From: Dolomitihabitans soli
GTDB lineage: Bacteria; Actinomycetota; Actinomycetes; Streptosporangiales; Streptosporangiaceae
Direction of reading: 5' to 3'
Assembly: GCF_022213955.1 (NCBI RefSeq)
Contig: NZ_JAKNTW010000013.1
Span: 1-64,000 of the forward strand
Length of the DNA: 64,000 nt
Shown here: in pieces, positions 16,105 through 24,510 of the stretch
How the letters are laid out: each line of letters opens with the position of its first letter
Numbering within the stretch: the first letter of the stretch is position 1
Translations under genes and position numbers: made by a program
The notes under the pieces: generated by a model
Told to the model about the DNA's origin: nothing
What the model saw: only the letters and a program-made list of their open reading frames with translations
Databases searched by the model: none

Positions 16105-16740
16105 TCACATGGCGCCGACCATCCGGTCGATGAGCTGAGAACGGATCCGGCCCGGCACCTGCGGAGCAAACCGTTCGAGATAGGAGTCGAGATGGCCGGT
16201 GTGATCCCAGAGGAACGGGAGATCGAAGGGGAGCATCGCGCGAATCGCCAGCAACGGAATCGGGGAGCGTAACGGCCGGAACTTCTCGTTCCAGAGACCG
16301 GGCTCGGCACAGGTGGGATGGAACTGCCCGATCATCAGCCCGTCGGCGACATAGGCCTCCTTCATACCCCTCTGCAGATCGTCCAGCTCCGTGGAATCAC
16401 CGTGGTCGAGTCCGGGGAGCACCACGATGAAGGTCAGCAGTTCCCGGCTGGAGTCGGGCAGTTCGGCGGCCATCTCGTGAAAGCGCACCCGGAACGCGGA
16501 CAGCACCTCACCGATCCGCCCGATGTCCGCCACATCGTCCTGGACCGCCAGATAGAACAGGTCACGCCGTAACGAGGGGGCGCTGAACGGGCAGACGGGC
16601 CCGTTACGGCCCAGATCTGGATGGCTCGTGGTGAGAAACCGGCGGCTCCAGTCCAGGATCTCCCGCAGTTCCGGCAGACGAGGATGGTCGAAGCCCATGG
16701 TCACCTCGGCGGCGGACCACAGACGCGGTTCAGAAGTCAT
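16105..16740 (-). CDS. DUF6875-like protein, third gene of decarboxylase operon
   Basis: 211 residues, soluble, unknown function. Conserved-looking blocks are HPDLGRNGPVCPFSAPSLRRD, LLTFIVVLPGLDHG, FHPTCAEPGLWNEKF and RSPIPLLAIRAMLPFDLPFL. The VCPF block suggests the DUF6875 family, but that is from memory and uncertain. ATG at 16740 overlaps the last 11 bases of the acetyltransferase gene, so it is translationally coupled to it and shares its pathway with the PLP decarboxylase. Confidence 0.65.
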   Translation of the reverse strand: MTSEPRLWSAAEVTMGFDHPRLPELREILDWSRRFLTTSHPDLGRNGPVCPFSAPSLRRDLFYLAVQDDVADIGRIGEVLSAFRVRFHEMAAELPDSSRELLTFIVVLPGLDHGDSTELDDLQRGMKEAYVADGLMIGQFHPTCAEPGLWNEKFRPLRSPIPLLAIRAMLPFDLPFLWDHTGHLDSYLERFAPQVPGRIRSQLIDRMVGAM

Positions 16741-17329
16741 TCGGATCCCGCCACATCGGCCGCAGTCGGGGACCACCGGGAATCACGATCTCGGGCCCAT
16801 GAGGCTCGAACCCGAACTGACGCGACACCGCCTCCCCACCGGGAGAGCTGGCCTCCAGGTAGGCCGGAACGCCGTCACGGTCGCAGCCCGCCAGCACCTC
16901 TCGCATCGCCATCGACGCGAGGCCGGTGCGTTGCCGATGCGGGGCCACGGCGGCGAAGCCGAGGTAGAGGTGCCGGGGCGCGGCCGGATGGTGGGCCTCC
17001 TGAAGCCGGATGATGGTCATCAGCGCGTCGGCGTACTCCCCAGCCGCCGCGCGCAGCCGTACGGTGAAGTCCGCGCCGGGGTCCTTCGCGCCGGGCGGGG
17101 TCGACAGCACGACGATTTCCTGGTCGTCCGTGGTGAGCGCGCCGCCCTGAGCCAGCGCGAGATCGAGGAACACGCGGAAGAAACCGGGAAGGATCTGCCG
17201 TCGCCGATGGGGATCGGGGAAGGCCCAGACGGTTAACGCGTCGTCGTAGAACGACTCCGCGAGGAGCGCGGTCAAAGGGCCGGCATCGGCACGGGTCGCC
17301 TGTCTGAGGGTGATGACGGAACTGGACAA
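16730..17329 (-). CDS. GNAT family N-acetyltransferase
   Basis: 199 residues. The acetyl-CoA site is recognised in LYLGFAAVAPHRQRTGLASMAMREVL and the C-terminal strand in PAYLEASSPGGEAVSRQFGFEPHGPEIV. Its start lies 58 bases inside the decarboxylase gene, an unusually long overlap that implies tight coupling. The simplest reading is that it acetylates the amine produced by the decarboxylase; that is inference. Confidence 0.85.
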   Translation of the reverse strand: MSSSVITLRQATRADAGPLTALLAESFYDDALTVWAFPDPHRRRQILPGFFRVFLDLALAQGGALTTDDQEIVVLSTPPGAKDPGADFTVRLRAAAGEYADALMTIIRLQEAHHPAAPRHLYLGFAAVAPHRQRTGLASMAMREVLAGCDRDGVPAYLEASSPGGEAVSRQFGFEPHGPEIVIPGGPRLRPMWRDPNDF

Positions 17330-18684
17330 GGTTTACTCCTTCCGCCGGCAAGCTCCTCAAGACGGTTGTGGAGGGGCTCGAGATAATTGCCGGACTCGGG
17401 TTTGATCAGGACACTGCGAAGAATGCGAGCGGATCTGGCGTCTCCCATCAGCCGCGGATGACGCCCGAGGAACGCGCGGTCGTCCACTCGCAACGCGCTG
17501 ACGTACACGGGGTCGGCACTGGTCATGCCCTCGTTCAGCACTCGGGCGGTCGCGGCGTCGATACCGGTCAACGACGGCTCGGACGGGAAGTAGGTGACGA
17601 TGTCGAGTTCCGGCGGCTGGAACAGCGTCAGGTGGCGGGAGGTCCGCAGCAACACGGCCCAGCGGCGCGCCGCCTGCAGACCGGGCAGCAGGACGCTGCC
17701 GAGCCCGTCCGGCGTCGCCGGAAGCATTCGGAGGGTGAGCCAGAGCGCCGCCGCCGCCGCCCCGGAACGTGAGCACTCCAGGCTGATCTCACCGAGGTGC
17801 AGATCGCTGGCGGTGAAGTAGGTGTACGGCGAGTCGTGCAGGTAGTGCCGGGCCACCCCCGGATCGGGGAACAACACCGCGCCGCAGCCGTACGGCTGGA
17901 GCCCGTGCTTGTGGGGATCGACCACGACCGAATCGCAGGACGCGATCGCCTTCCACGGGCGCGGATCGAAGAGACCGTGGTCGGCCAGCAGGGTGAAGAA
18001 TCCGCCGTAGGCGGCGTCGACGTGCAGGCGCACGCCGTACCGTTCCTTCAGCGCCAGGGCTTCGTGGATCGGATCGACCGCGCCCGTCCCCGTCGTGCCC
18101 GCGGTGAGCACGACGGTGCCGATGCGCTCGGTGCGGAGCAGGGTCTCCAGCGCGTCGAGGTCCATCCTGCCCTGCAGGTCGACCGGCACGCTGTGCCCCT
18201 GCACGCCGAGCACGCGGCACATTCGGGCGTGGGTGAAATGGCTGTCCGCGCTGTAGGCGATTCCCGCGCCCGGATGGCTTTCACGGGCCACGAACAGGGC
18301 CTCCAGATTGCCCATCGTCCCGCTGGTCGTGAGATGTCCGAGGTGGTCGGGGAAACCGAACATGCCCGCGAGTTGGGCGATCACCTCCCGTTCCATGTCG
18401 GTCGTCGCCGGGCCGCCCTCGCGGGCGTGGTTGTTGGGGTTCACGAGCATCGCGGCGAGATAGCCGACGACCGCCACCGGGTGCGGCGGTTTCACCATCT
18501 GCCCCACATAGCGCGGGTGGAAGAACGGATAGTTGTCCTGGAGTCGCCTGGTGAAATCGGCGAAGGCCACGCCGAACCGCTCGTCGTCGACGTGATTGAC
18601 CGGATGAGAGGTGAACGGGCCGAATCCGTCGCGCCATTCGTCCACCGCCTCGACCGCACGGCCCAGCCAGTACTGGAGATCCAT
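17272..18684 (-). CDS. group II PLP-dependent amino acid decarboxylase
   Basis: 470 residues of the glutamate/aromatic-amino-acid decarboxylase family. The catalytic lysine lies in VVDPHKHGLQPYGCG. Other motifs are TSGTMGNLEAL for the phosphate pocket and HVDAAYGGFF with the Asp that contacts the pyridine nitrogen. It removes CO2 from an L-amino acid to give an amine; the family includes Glu, Tyr, Val and diaminobutyrate decarboxylases, and I cannot tell which substrate applies. The ATG at 18684 leads a three-gene operon with GNAT and DUF6875-like genes that looks like a small metabolite pathway. Confidence 0.88.
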   Translation of the reverse strand: MDLQYWLGRAVEAVDEWRDGFGPFTSHPVNHVDDERFGVAFADFTRRLQDNYPFFHPRYVGQMVKPPHPVAVVGYLAAMLVNPNNHAREGGPATTDMEREVIAQLAGMFGFPDHLGHLTTSGTMGNLEALFVARESHPGAGIAYSADSHFTHARMCRVLGVQGHSVPVDLQGRMDLDALETLLRTERIGTVVLTAGTTGTGAVDPIHEALALKERYGVRLHVDAAYGGFFTLLADHGLFDPRPWKAIASCDSVVVDPHKHGLQPYGCGAVLFPDPGVARHYLHDSPYTYFTASDLHLGEISLECSRSGAAAAALWLTLRMLPATPDGLGSVLLPGLQAARRWAVLLRTSRHLTLFQPPELDIVTYFPSEPSLTGIDAATARVLNEGMTSADPVYVSALRVDDRAFLGRHPRLMGDARSARILRSVLIKPESGNYLEPLHNRLEELAGGRSKPCPVPSSPSDRRPVPMPAL

Positions 18685-18935
18685 CGCTGTACAGCCCCTT
18701 TTCAGCCCGCGCGTTCGAAAGCCGGCTTCATCGGCGTGGCAGAGTCGAGAATGGTGAATCGGCAGGCTTGCCGCTCTTGACGATGGCGGCGTGACGCCTC
18801 CTCGATTCTCAGGCCATCGGAGATTCTTCCCGGTGCATGCGCACGACAAGTTCGATCGAAATCCAGACTGCCATTGTCCGGGCATTTTGACACCGAGGAG
18901 ATAGCCGAAGTCATTCATCCGCCCGCGGGAATGAG

Positions 18936-18975
18936 CAGGGCCCTGGGCACCGGCTTTCCGGTGATCAGGGCCCTG
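18936..18975. terminator. strong hairpin, related to the tRNA-fMet terminator
   Basis: CAGGGCCCTG-N2-CACCGG, a CTTT loop, then CCGGTG-N2-CAGGGCCCTG. The right arm shares CCGGTGATCAGGGCCCT with the terminator of tRNA copy 2 (21213-21256), but no tRNA is present here. It lies in the 380-base space between the decarboxylase start and the second HTH regulator and could terminate from either side. The rest of that space shows nothing recognisable. Confidence 0.5.
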
Positions 18976-19065
18976 GTGGCGGCGCTGTTCGGCCTGCTGT
19001 TCGGCAGCGTGTGCGAGGGAGGTGGAGGGCGACGCGCCCGACCCCGGCGACCGGAGCCACCTCTG

Positions 19066-19362
19066 TCACAGACCTCCGGCGATCTCCCTCAGCGCGGCGA
19101 GATGCCGCTCCAGCACCGTCCGGCCGGTCTTGGTCAGGGACAGATAGGTGCGCGGACGGTTCCCCACGAAGGTTTTGCGCATCTTCACGTAGTCGGCGTC
19201 CACCAGGATCGCGAGCTGCTTCGACAACGCCGAGTCGGTGATCTCGATCGCGTCGCGGAGCACCTTGAACTCCGCCTCGTCGACTCCGGACAGCGCGGCG
19301 ACTATGGAGAACCGGATCGGCATGTGGATGACATTGTCCAGCGACTTGCGTGGATGGGTCAT
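19066..19362 (-). CDS. winged-helix regulator (HTH_34-like), paralogue 2
   Basis: 98 residues, clearly related to the regulator at 3601-3906: THPRKSLDNVIHMPIRFSIVAAL, SDSALSKQLAILVDADYVK with Asp-Ser in place of similar residues, and NRPRTYLSLTKTGRTVL. Its ATG overlaps the stop of the upstream membrane gene by four bases. Unlike paralogue 1, no ABC exporter genes follow. It probably binds the AGTACT pair upstream of its operon. Confidence 0.87.
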   Translation of the reverse strand: MTHPRKSLDNVIHMPIRFSIVAALSGVDEAEFKVLRDAIEITDSALSKQLAILVDADYVKMRKTFVGNRPRTYLSLTKTGRTVLERHLAALREIAGGL

Positions 19363-19799
19363 GGCTTGCTCTTACGGCTGTTCCGCACTTTCAGGTTCAG
19401 ATAACCCACGAGGAAGAACGGCAACGCACAGAGGAACGCCCCCGGCAGCCACCACCACAGCTCGCCGGGAAAGACGACCCTGCCGACCACCACGACCACC
19501 GAATAGGCCGCCCCGCCGAGCGGCGTGATGATCGAGTAAAGAATGCGATTTCCCCGCGGCACCACAGACTGCATGGCCGTGAAAATGATCAGAAACAGCA
19601 GCGGCACAAGAAGTATGACGAATGCCGGGCTCGGTCCCGACTGAGTGGCCATCAATCCGTAGGTCATCGTCATGACGAGCATCACGAGGCCGAGCCCGAA
19701 TATCGCCGCCACATGCCATTGCTTCGTGGCGCCGTCGCGCATCCGCGCGTTCAGTGAGTCGGCGGCATCGAGTGCCTCCTGGGCTGCCAGCTTGTCCAT
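19359..19799 (-). CDS. membrane protein paired with HTH_34-like regulator
   Basis: 146 residues with four predicted helices (about 38-58, 66-86, 103-122 and 127-140) after an N-terminal helix AQEALDAADSLNARMRDGATKQWH. The ATG at 19799 has GAAGGGAAG nine bases upstream; the longer ORF start is unlikely. It occupies the same place as the membrane protein at 3903-4340: first in the operon and overlapping the regulator. The two may form a membrane sensor-regulator pair. Confidence 0.8.
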   Translation of the reverse strand: MDKLAAQEALDAADSLNARMRDGATKQWHVAAIFGLGLVMLVMTMTYGLMATQSGPSPAFVILLVPLLFLIIFTAMQSVVPRGNRILYSIITPLGGAAYSVVVVVGRVVFPGELWWWLPGAFLCALPFFLVGYLNLKVRNSRKSKP

Positions 19800-19832
19800 C
19801 GCAGCACTTCCCTTCGTTGCCTGCCAGGCTAA

Positions 19833-19861
19833 CAAGTACTTTCCGATGCGGCAAGTACTTG
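19833..19861. promoter_or_regulatory. candidate operator, AGTACT-N13-AGTACT (copy 2)
   Basis: CAAGTACTT (19833-19841) and CAAGTACTTG (19852-19861) place AGTACT cores at 19835 and 19854, exactly 19 bases apart, upstream of the membrane-protein/regulator pair. The arrangement matches that at 4357-4383 in front of the paralogous operon. Confidence 0.65.
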
Positions 19862-20035
19862 CCTAGCCGTCCTCTGGCCCCGTGACGGGTGGAATGGCTG
19901 GCTGAACCCGGGCCTCAGTGTTCGCGGGAGGGACGTAGCACGGCCTTGCCTAGCCGTCCTCCTCTGGTCCCTGTGACGTGCGGACTGGCTGGCTGAACCG
20001 GGGGCTCAGTGTTCGCGGGAGGGGCGTAGCACGGC
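19862..20035. repeat. tandem duplication of the esterase gene 3' end
   Basis: Two imperfect copies of about 86 bases (19862-19946 and 19949-20035) each start with CCTAGCCGTCCT and end at GTAGCACGGC. The right copy contains the last ten codons and TGA stop of the esterase gene (AVLRPSREH on the minus strand). The left copy repeats those same codons and stop outside the gene. Confidence 0.85.
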
Positions 20036-20950
20036 GCGGAGGGCCTCCGTCTGCTGCCGCCAGAATTCGCGGGAGACGCCGGCTTTGTGAAACACGCGGT
20101 CGAAAGCGTGGAACGCGCCCGGGACGACGTGCAGGGCACAGGGGACTCCGCTGTCGTTCAACCGCCGGGCGTAGGCGACGTCCTCGTCGTGGAAGAGGTC
20201 CAGCGTGCCGACACCGATCCAGGCGGGGGGCAGGCCGTTCAGCTCCTCGCGTCGCGCGGGCGCGGCATAGGGGGAGACGTCGGCGCCGCCGGGTGCTCTG
20301 CCCAGGTACGCCGACCACCCGAACCTGTTGTTCCGCGGGCGCCACAAGCGCGTGTTCCGGGTCTCCATATCGGTCCGCAGCACCGTGCGGTCGTCGAGCA
20401 TGGGGTACAACAACAGCTGGAAGACAGGGGCGACCTCGCCGCGATCGTGCGCGAGCAACGCGAGCGCGGCAGCGAGTCCTCCCCCTGCGCTGGCACCGCC
20501 GATCGCGATGAGTTCCCGGGCGATCCCGCGGGATTCGGCGTTCGCGAACAGCCAGCGAAGACCGGCGTACACGTCCTCCGTGGCGGCCGGAGCCGGATGG
20601 TCGGGCGCGAGCCTGTAGCCCACCGCGGCGACCGTGATGCCGAGTTCGCGGGCCATGGCGATACTCCGGCTTTCGTCCTGCTGTGGGCTGCCCAGGATGA
20701 ATCCGCCGCCGTGGATCCAGAACAGGGCCGGCGCTCCCCCTTCCACCGCTTTGGGCCGGTAGAGACGAAGGAGCACGGGTGGTTGACCAGGCGGTCCGGG
20801 GACCATCACGTTCTCGATCAGCATGTCGTCGGGGGCGGGCTTCGGCCGTACCTTCGCACGCTGCAACATGCGGGTGACGCGCCGCCCGACGGGCGGCGCC
20901 GGCAGGAACCTGGCCAGGCGCAGCTCAGGGTGAAACGCCGACACGACCAC
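20006..20950 (-). CDS. alpha/beta hydrolase, hormone-sensitive-lipase-like esterase
   Basis: 314 residues. The oxyanion motif HGGGF, the nucleophile elbow GGASAGGG and the late Asp/His segments (DLFHDEDVAYARRL and PGAFHAFD) mark the HSL (family IV) group of esterases, which hydrolyse short-chain esters or acetylated compounds. No signal peptide, so cytoplasmic. Monocistronic. Its 3' end is tandemly duplicated downstream. Confidence 0.9.
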   Translation of the reverse strand: MVVSAFHPELRLARFLPAPPVGRRVTRMLQRAKVRPKPAPDDMLIENVMVPGPPGQPPVLLRLYRPKAVEGGAPALFWIHGGGFILGSPQQDESRSIAMARELGITVAAVGYRLAPDHPAPAATEDVYAGLRWLFANAESRGIARELIAIGGASAGGGLAAALALLAHDRGEVAPVFQLLLYPMLDDRTVLRTDMETRNTRLWRPRNNRFGWSAYLGRAPGGADVSPYAAPARREELNGLPPAWIGVGTLDLFHDEDVAYARRLNDSGVPCALHVVPGAFHAFDRVFHKAGVSREFWRQQTEALRAVLRPSREH

Positions 20951-21068
20951 TCCTCGCTGTCGCTGGAATTCGGACTTGTATCAGCGCTGGCAGGGCAACC
21001 GCAAGCCACGACGGGGCCGGCGGCAGCTGACTATCCGCCGGTCTGGGACAGCGTGAGGTACGCGGTCG

Positions 21069-21200
21069 TCAGGTCTCCAGGATCTCCTGGCCACGAGCGT
21101 ACTTCTCGGTCGGCAGAAAGCCGACCTCCTCCAGCACCACCGGCCGCTGAGTCCCGCTCACCGAAATCGGCTGCGGAGTGACACACGGCCTTGCGGTCAT
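21069..21200 (-). CDS. small ORF, 43 aa, possible gene fragment
   Basis: ATG at 21200 opens a 43-residue ORF with non-random composition, including RPVVLEEVGFLPTEKYARGQ and ending EILET. It lies in the 300-base space between the esterase and tRNA-fMet copy 2, just beyond the tRNA terminator. I recognise no family. It could be a small gene or the tail of a lost gene. The rest of this space shows nothing else. Confidence 0.3.
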   Translation of the reverse strand: MTARPCVTPQPISVSGTQRPVVLEEVGFLPTEKYARGQEILET

Positions 21201-21212
21201 AATCTGGACAAA

Positions 21213-21256
21213 CTAAAAGGGCCCTGATCTCCGGTTTCCCGGTGATCAGGGCCCTC
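21213..21256 (-). terminator. terminator after tRNA-fMet (copy 2)
   Basis: On the minus strand a long hairpin with arms AGGGCCCTGATC/GATCAGGGCCCT plus an inner CCGG/CCGG is followed by TTTTAGTTTGT, a classical intrinsic terminator. It begins three bases after the encoded CCA of the tRNA. Confidence 0.85.
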
Positions 21257-21258
21257 CT

Positions 21259-21335
21259 TGGTAGCGGGGGCAGGATTTGAACCTGCGACCTCTGGGTTAT
21301 GAGCCCAGCGAGCTACCGAACTGCTCCACCCCGCG
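21259..21335 (-). tRNA. tRNA-Met(CAT), initiator (fMet), copy 2
   Basis: 77 bases with encoded CCA, anticodon CAT in GGG-CTCATAA-CCC, unpaired C1, and T-arm identical to copy 1. Differences from copy 1 are confined to a few positions in the D-arm region and anticodon stem (for example CGCTGGG in place of CGTTGGG). Confidence 0.97.
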
Positions 21336-21350
21336 TCGGTGTGTGTTTAA

Positions 21351-21378
21351 AGACTATCGGGGGTACGGGGTGGGCGCA
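21351..21378 (-). promoter_or_regulatory. promoter of tRNA-fMet copy 2
   Basis: On the minus strand TTGCGC (-35) and TAGTCT (-10, 21351-21356) are separated by 17 bases, and the -10 lies 15 bases upstream of the tRNA. The -10 and following bases match those in front of tRNA copy 1. Confidence 0.55.
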
Positions 21379-21389
21379 AATTGAATGGA

Positions 21390-24362
21390 CTAGGAGCTCG
21401 GGACCGGCGTGGGCGTGGCCGAGCCGGTCGGGGCGGGTGAGCCCGTCGGCGTGGCCGAGGGCGTCGGTGTGGTGGTCGGGGCCGGGGTGGGCACCGCGGC
21501 GGGCTTGGACTCCTGGAGCTTGTTGAGGGCGTCCTGGAGGCGCGCCTGGGCCTTGCCGTACTCGACCCAGTTCGGCGGGTCGGCGGTCAGGGCCTTCTGG
21601 GCGTCCTCGTACGCCTTCTTCGCCTCGTCGATGGCGCTGGTCAGCGCGGCTCCGGTGTTGGTCTCCGCCGGGGTGTTCGGTTTCTGCTCGGTCTCGGTCT
21701 CGGTGTCGGCGGGAGCGTTGCCGAAGACCTGCTTCAGCGCGCCCTCGAGAGTGTCGTGCGAGCCGACCTTGTTGCCGTACGACACCAGGACGCGGCGCAG
21801 GATGGGATACGGCTCCTGGCCGGAGGCGGCGGCGGTCTGGACGTAGACGGGCTCGATGTAGACCAGGCCGTTGGCGAAGGGCAGCGTGAGCAGGTTGCCG
21901 TAGCGGATCTGCGCGTTGCCCAGGCCGAGCAGGTTGAGCTCACCGGAGAACTTGTTGGTGAAGTTGTTCTGCACCTGTCCGGGGCCCGGGATGGTGGTGT
22001 TGGACGGCATGCGCAGGATGCGCAACTTGCCGTAATCCGGGCCGGGGGTCGCGTTGACCGACATGAAGGCCGCGAGGTTCGGCCCCTGGCGGGGGACGAA
22101 CGTCGTGGTCAGCGAGAAGGACGGCTGCGACGCGCCGGGCATCTTGACCGACAGGTAGTACGGCGGCTGCTTGACGTCGCCGTCGCGCAGGGACGGGTCG
22201 TTGGGGACGTTCCAGAAGTCCTGGCCGCTGTAGAAGGCGTTGGCGTCCTGGATGTGATACTGCGAGAGCAGGTCGCGCTGGACCTTGAAGAGGTCTTCCG
22301 GGTAGCGCAGGTGCGAGCTCAGGTCCGGGGACATCGCGGACTTCGGCTTGACGATGTTCGGGAAGGCGCTCCGCCAGGTCTTCAGGACCGGGTCGGTGTC
22401 GTCCCAGGCGTAGAGGTTCACGGTGCCGTCGTGCGCGTCGACCGTCGCCTTCACCGAGTTGCGCATGTAGTTGATCTCGTCACGGGGCTGCTGGGCGATG
22501 GCCCGGGTGTCCGTGGCGGTGTCGCGGACCATGTCGCCGAGGCTCTTGCTCTGCGAGTAGGGGTACTCGTTCGACATGGTGTAGCCGTCGACGATCCAGA
22601 CCACCCGGCCGTCGACGATCGCCGGGTAGGGGTTGGCGTCCATCTGCAGGAACGGCGCCACCTTGGCGATCCGCTCACGCGGGTTCCGCACGTAGAGGAT
22701 CTTCGAACCGGCGTTGACGTCGCCCGACAGCAGCATGTTGATCTCGCTGTACTTCGCGGCGTAGAGCAGCCGGTTGAAGAAGGAGCCAATGGGAACGCCA
22801 CCCTTGCCCTGATAGGTGGTGTTCTGCTGGCCGGTGCCGCCGCTCTCCGGATAGTCGAGCTCCTGCGGCCGCTGCGGGTCGCCGCCGCCGGCGATGACGT
22901 ATTCCGTCGAGGAGCTTTCGCCGTAGTAGATCCGGGATTCCTTCAGGCCGGTTCGCTCGACCAGGCTGCCGGTGACCGGCATGTCCTTGGCGTCGAAGTC
23001 GGGCAGGCCCTCGGAGTCGACCTCGTTGCCCGGTGCGGCGACGATGCCGTAGCCGTGGGTGTAGACGAGGTGCCGGTTGATCCAGTTGTCCTGCTCAGAA
23101 GGCGGCCCGGTGAGCTGGCGGACTCCCACGACGGTGTCGCGCATCTGACCGTTCGGGTCAGGGTAGCGGTCGACGTCGAGCTGGTCGGGGAAGTCGTAGT
23201 AACCGCGGATCCGCTGCTTCTGCTGGTAGGTCTTGGAGACCAGGCTCGGGTCGAGGAGGCGCACACCGGAGATCGAGCTGTCGGTGCTCACGTCGACCTT
23301 GTTCGGATCGCCCTGAGCGTTGTAGTCGATGACCTCGCTCTTGTCGATGCCGAAGGCTTTCCTGGTGGCCTCGATGTTGCGGGTGATGTAGGAGGCTTCC
23401 CTGGCCTGCTGGTTGGGCTTGACCTGGAACTGCTCGACCAGCGCCGGATAGACGCCGCCGATCAGCACGGCCGAGAGCACGAGCAGGCCGAAGGCGACAC
23501 CGGGGAGCATGCCGCCGCGCCGTACGACGCCGGCGAAGAACAGCGCGGCGCAGATGAGGGCGATGATCGCCAGAATGGTCTTGGCCGGGAGCACCGCGCT
23601 GACGTCCGTGTAGGACGCGCCGTGCCGGAACCCACGGTCGGAGAAGACCAGACCGTAGCGGTCGACCCAGTAGGCGATGGCCTTGAGCAGCACGAAGACG
23701 CCCACCAGGACCGACAGGTGGGCGCGGGCCGCGCGGGAGGCGTGCACGCCGGGTGACTGCAGGCGGAAACCGCCGTACAGATAGTGGACGATCGCCGACA
23801 TGACGGCCGATATCACCACGGCCGTGAACAGGAACGTCAGCACCATCCGCAGGAACGGATAGGTGAACATGAAGAACGACTTGTCCATGTCGAACAAAGG
23901 GTCGGTCTCGTTGAAGGACGTTCCGTTCACGTACTGCAGCCAGGTCCGCCACTGCCCCGCGAGCGGTGAGCCCGAGAACAGCGCCAGCACGCCCATGCCG
24001 ACCAGGAAGATCATCTTCCGGTGCGGGTCGATGGCCATGCGATAGCGGTCGGCGCCGCTTGACCCGCCGAACATGGCAGGGCCGAACATGGGCCGCGTCC
24101 GGAAGGCCAGCACCATGTTGCCGCCGACGATCGCGACCATCAGGATCGCGCCCACCAGGAACAGCAGCACCTGGGTCAGCAGCACAGTGGAGAAGACCGA
24201 CGAGTAGTTCACCGCGTCAAACCAGAGATAGTCGGTGAACACGCCGGAGAACATGAAGAAGAGCGCCACGAGGGCCACGATCGCGATCACGACGGGCAGC
24301 AGGAGGCGCGGCCGGCGGGGCAAGCGCATCGCCCTGCCGGATCCGGGGGTCCGGAAGCTCAA
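21390..24362 (-). CDS. UPF0182 family membrane protein
   Basis: About 990 residues. Seven transmembrane helices occupy roughly residues 15-320. A large extracytoplasmic domain follows (about 330-900; WINRHLVYTHGYG, YYGESSSTEYVIAGGG and the GLVYIEPVY motif are characteristic of UPF0182). A disordered Pro/Thr/Ser-rich tail (about 930-990) ends it. I choose the TTG at 24362 because AAGGGG lies six bases upstream; a TTG two codons earlier is also open. Function is unknown though the family is widespread in actinobacteria (Rv3193c is the mycobacterial homologue, from memory). Confidence 0.93.
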   Translation of the reverse strand: MSFRTPGSGRAMRLPRRPRLLLPVVIAIVALVALFFMFSGVFTDYLWFDAVNYSSVFSTVLLTQVLLFLVGAILMVAIVGGNMVLAFRTRPMFGPAMFGGSSGADRYRMAIDPHRKMIFLVGMGVLALFSGSPLAGQWRTWLQYVNGTSFNETDPLFDMDKSFFMFTYPFLRMVLTFLFTAVVISAVMSAIVHYLYGGFRLQSPGVHASRAARAHLSVLVGVFVLLKAIAYWVDRYGLVFSDRGFRHGASYTDVSAVLPAKTILAIIALICAALFFAGVVRRGGMLPGVAFGLLVLSAVLIGGVYPALVEQFQVKPNQQAREASYITRNIEATRKAFGIDKSEVIDYNAQGDPNKVDVSTDSSISGVRLLDPSLVSKTYQQKQRIRGYYDFPDQLDVDRYPDPNGQMRDTVVGVRQLTGPPSEQDNWINRHLVYTHGYGIVAAPGNEVDSEGLPDFDAKDMPVTGSLVERTGLKESRIYYGESSSTEYVIAGGGDPQRPQELDYPESGGTGQQNTTYQGKGGVPIGSFFNRLLYAAKYSEINMLLSGDVNAGSKILYVRNPRERIAKVAPFLQMDANPYPAIVDGRVVWIVDGYTMSNEYPYSQSKSLGDMVRDTATDTRAIAQQPRDEINYMRNSVKATVDAHDGTVNLYAWDDTDPVLKTWRSAFPNIVKPKSAMSPDLSSHLRYPEDLFKVQRDLLSQYHIQDANAFYSGQDFWNVPNDPSLRDGDVKQPPYYLSVKMPGASQPSFSLTTTFVPRQGPNLAAFMSVNATPGPDYGKLRILRMPSNTTIPGPGQVQNNFTNKFSGELNLLGLGNAQIRYGNLLTLPFANGLVYIEPVYVQTAAASGQEPYPILRRVLVSYGNKVGSHDTLEGALKQVFGNAPADTETETEQKPNTPAETNTGAALTSAIDEAKKAYEDAQKALTADPPNWVEYGKAQARLQDALNKLQESKPAAVPTPAPTTTPTPSATPTGSPAPTGSATPTPVPSS

Positions 24363-24510
24363 GGCCAACCCCTTGTCTTAAGAGCAACGGTCCGTGTCTG
24401 GCAACCTACACCGGTGGGAACCCGGTCGCGGCTGTACCCACCGGCACAGTCCGGCCACAAAGGCCCCCACATCTGGACACAACGTACGGCACGCTTCGAG
24501 AGTGCCCCGA

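Noticed and set aside
18930-19064. Short hydrophobic ORF (begins MSRALGTGFPVIRALVAALF)
   Set aside because: It is encoded by the stray terminator hairpin, lacks a ribosome site and runs on into the antisense of the HTH regulator.
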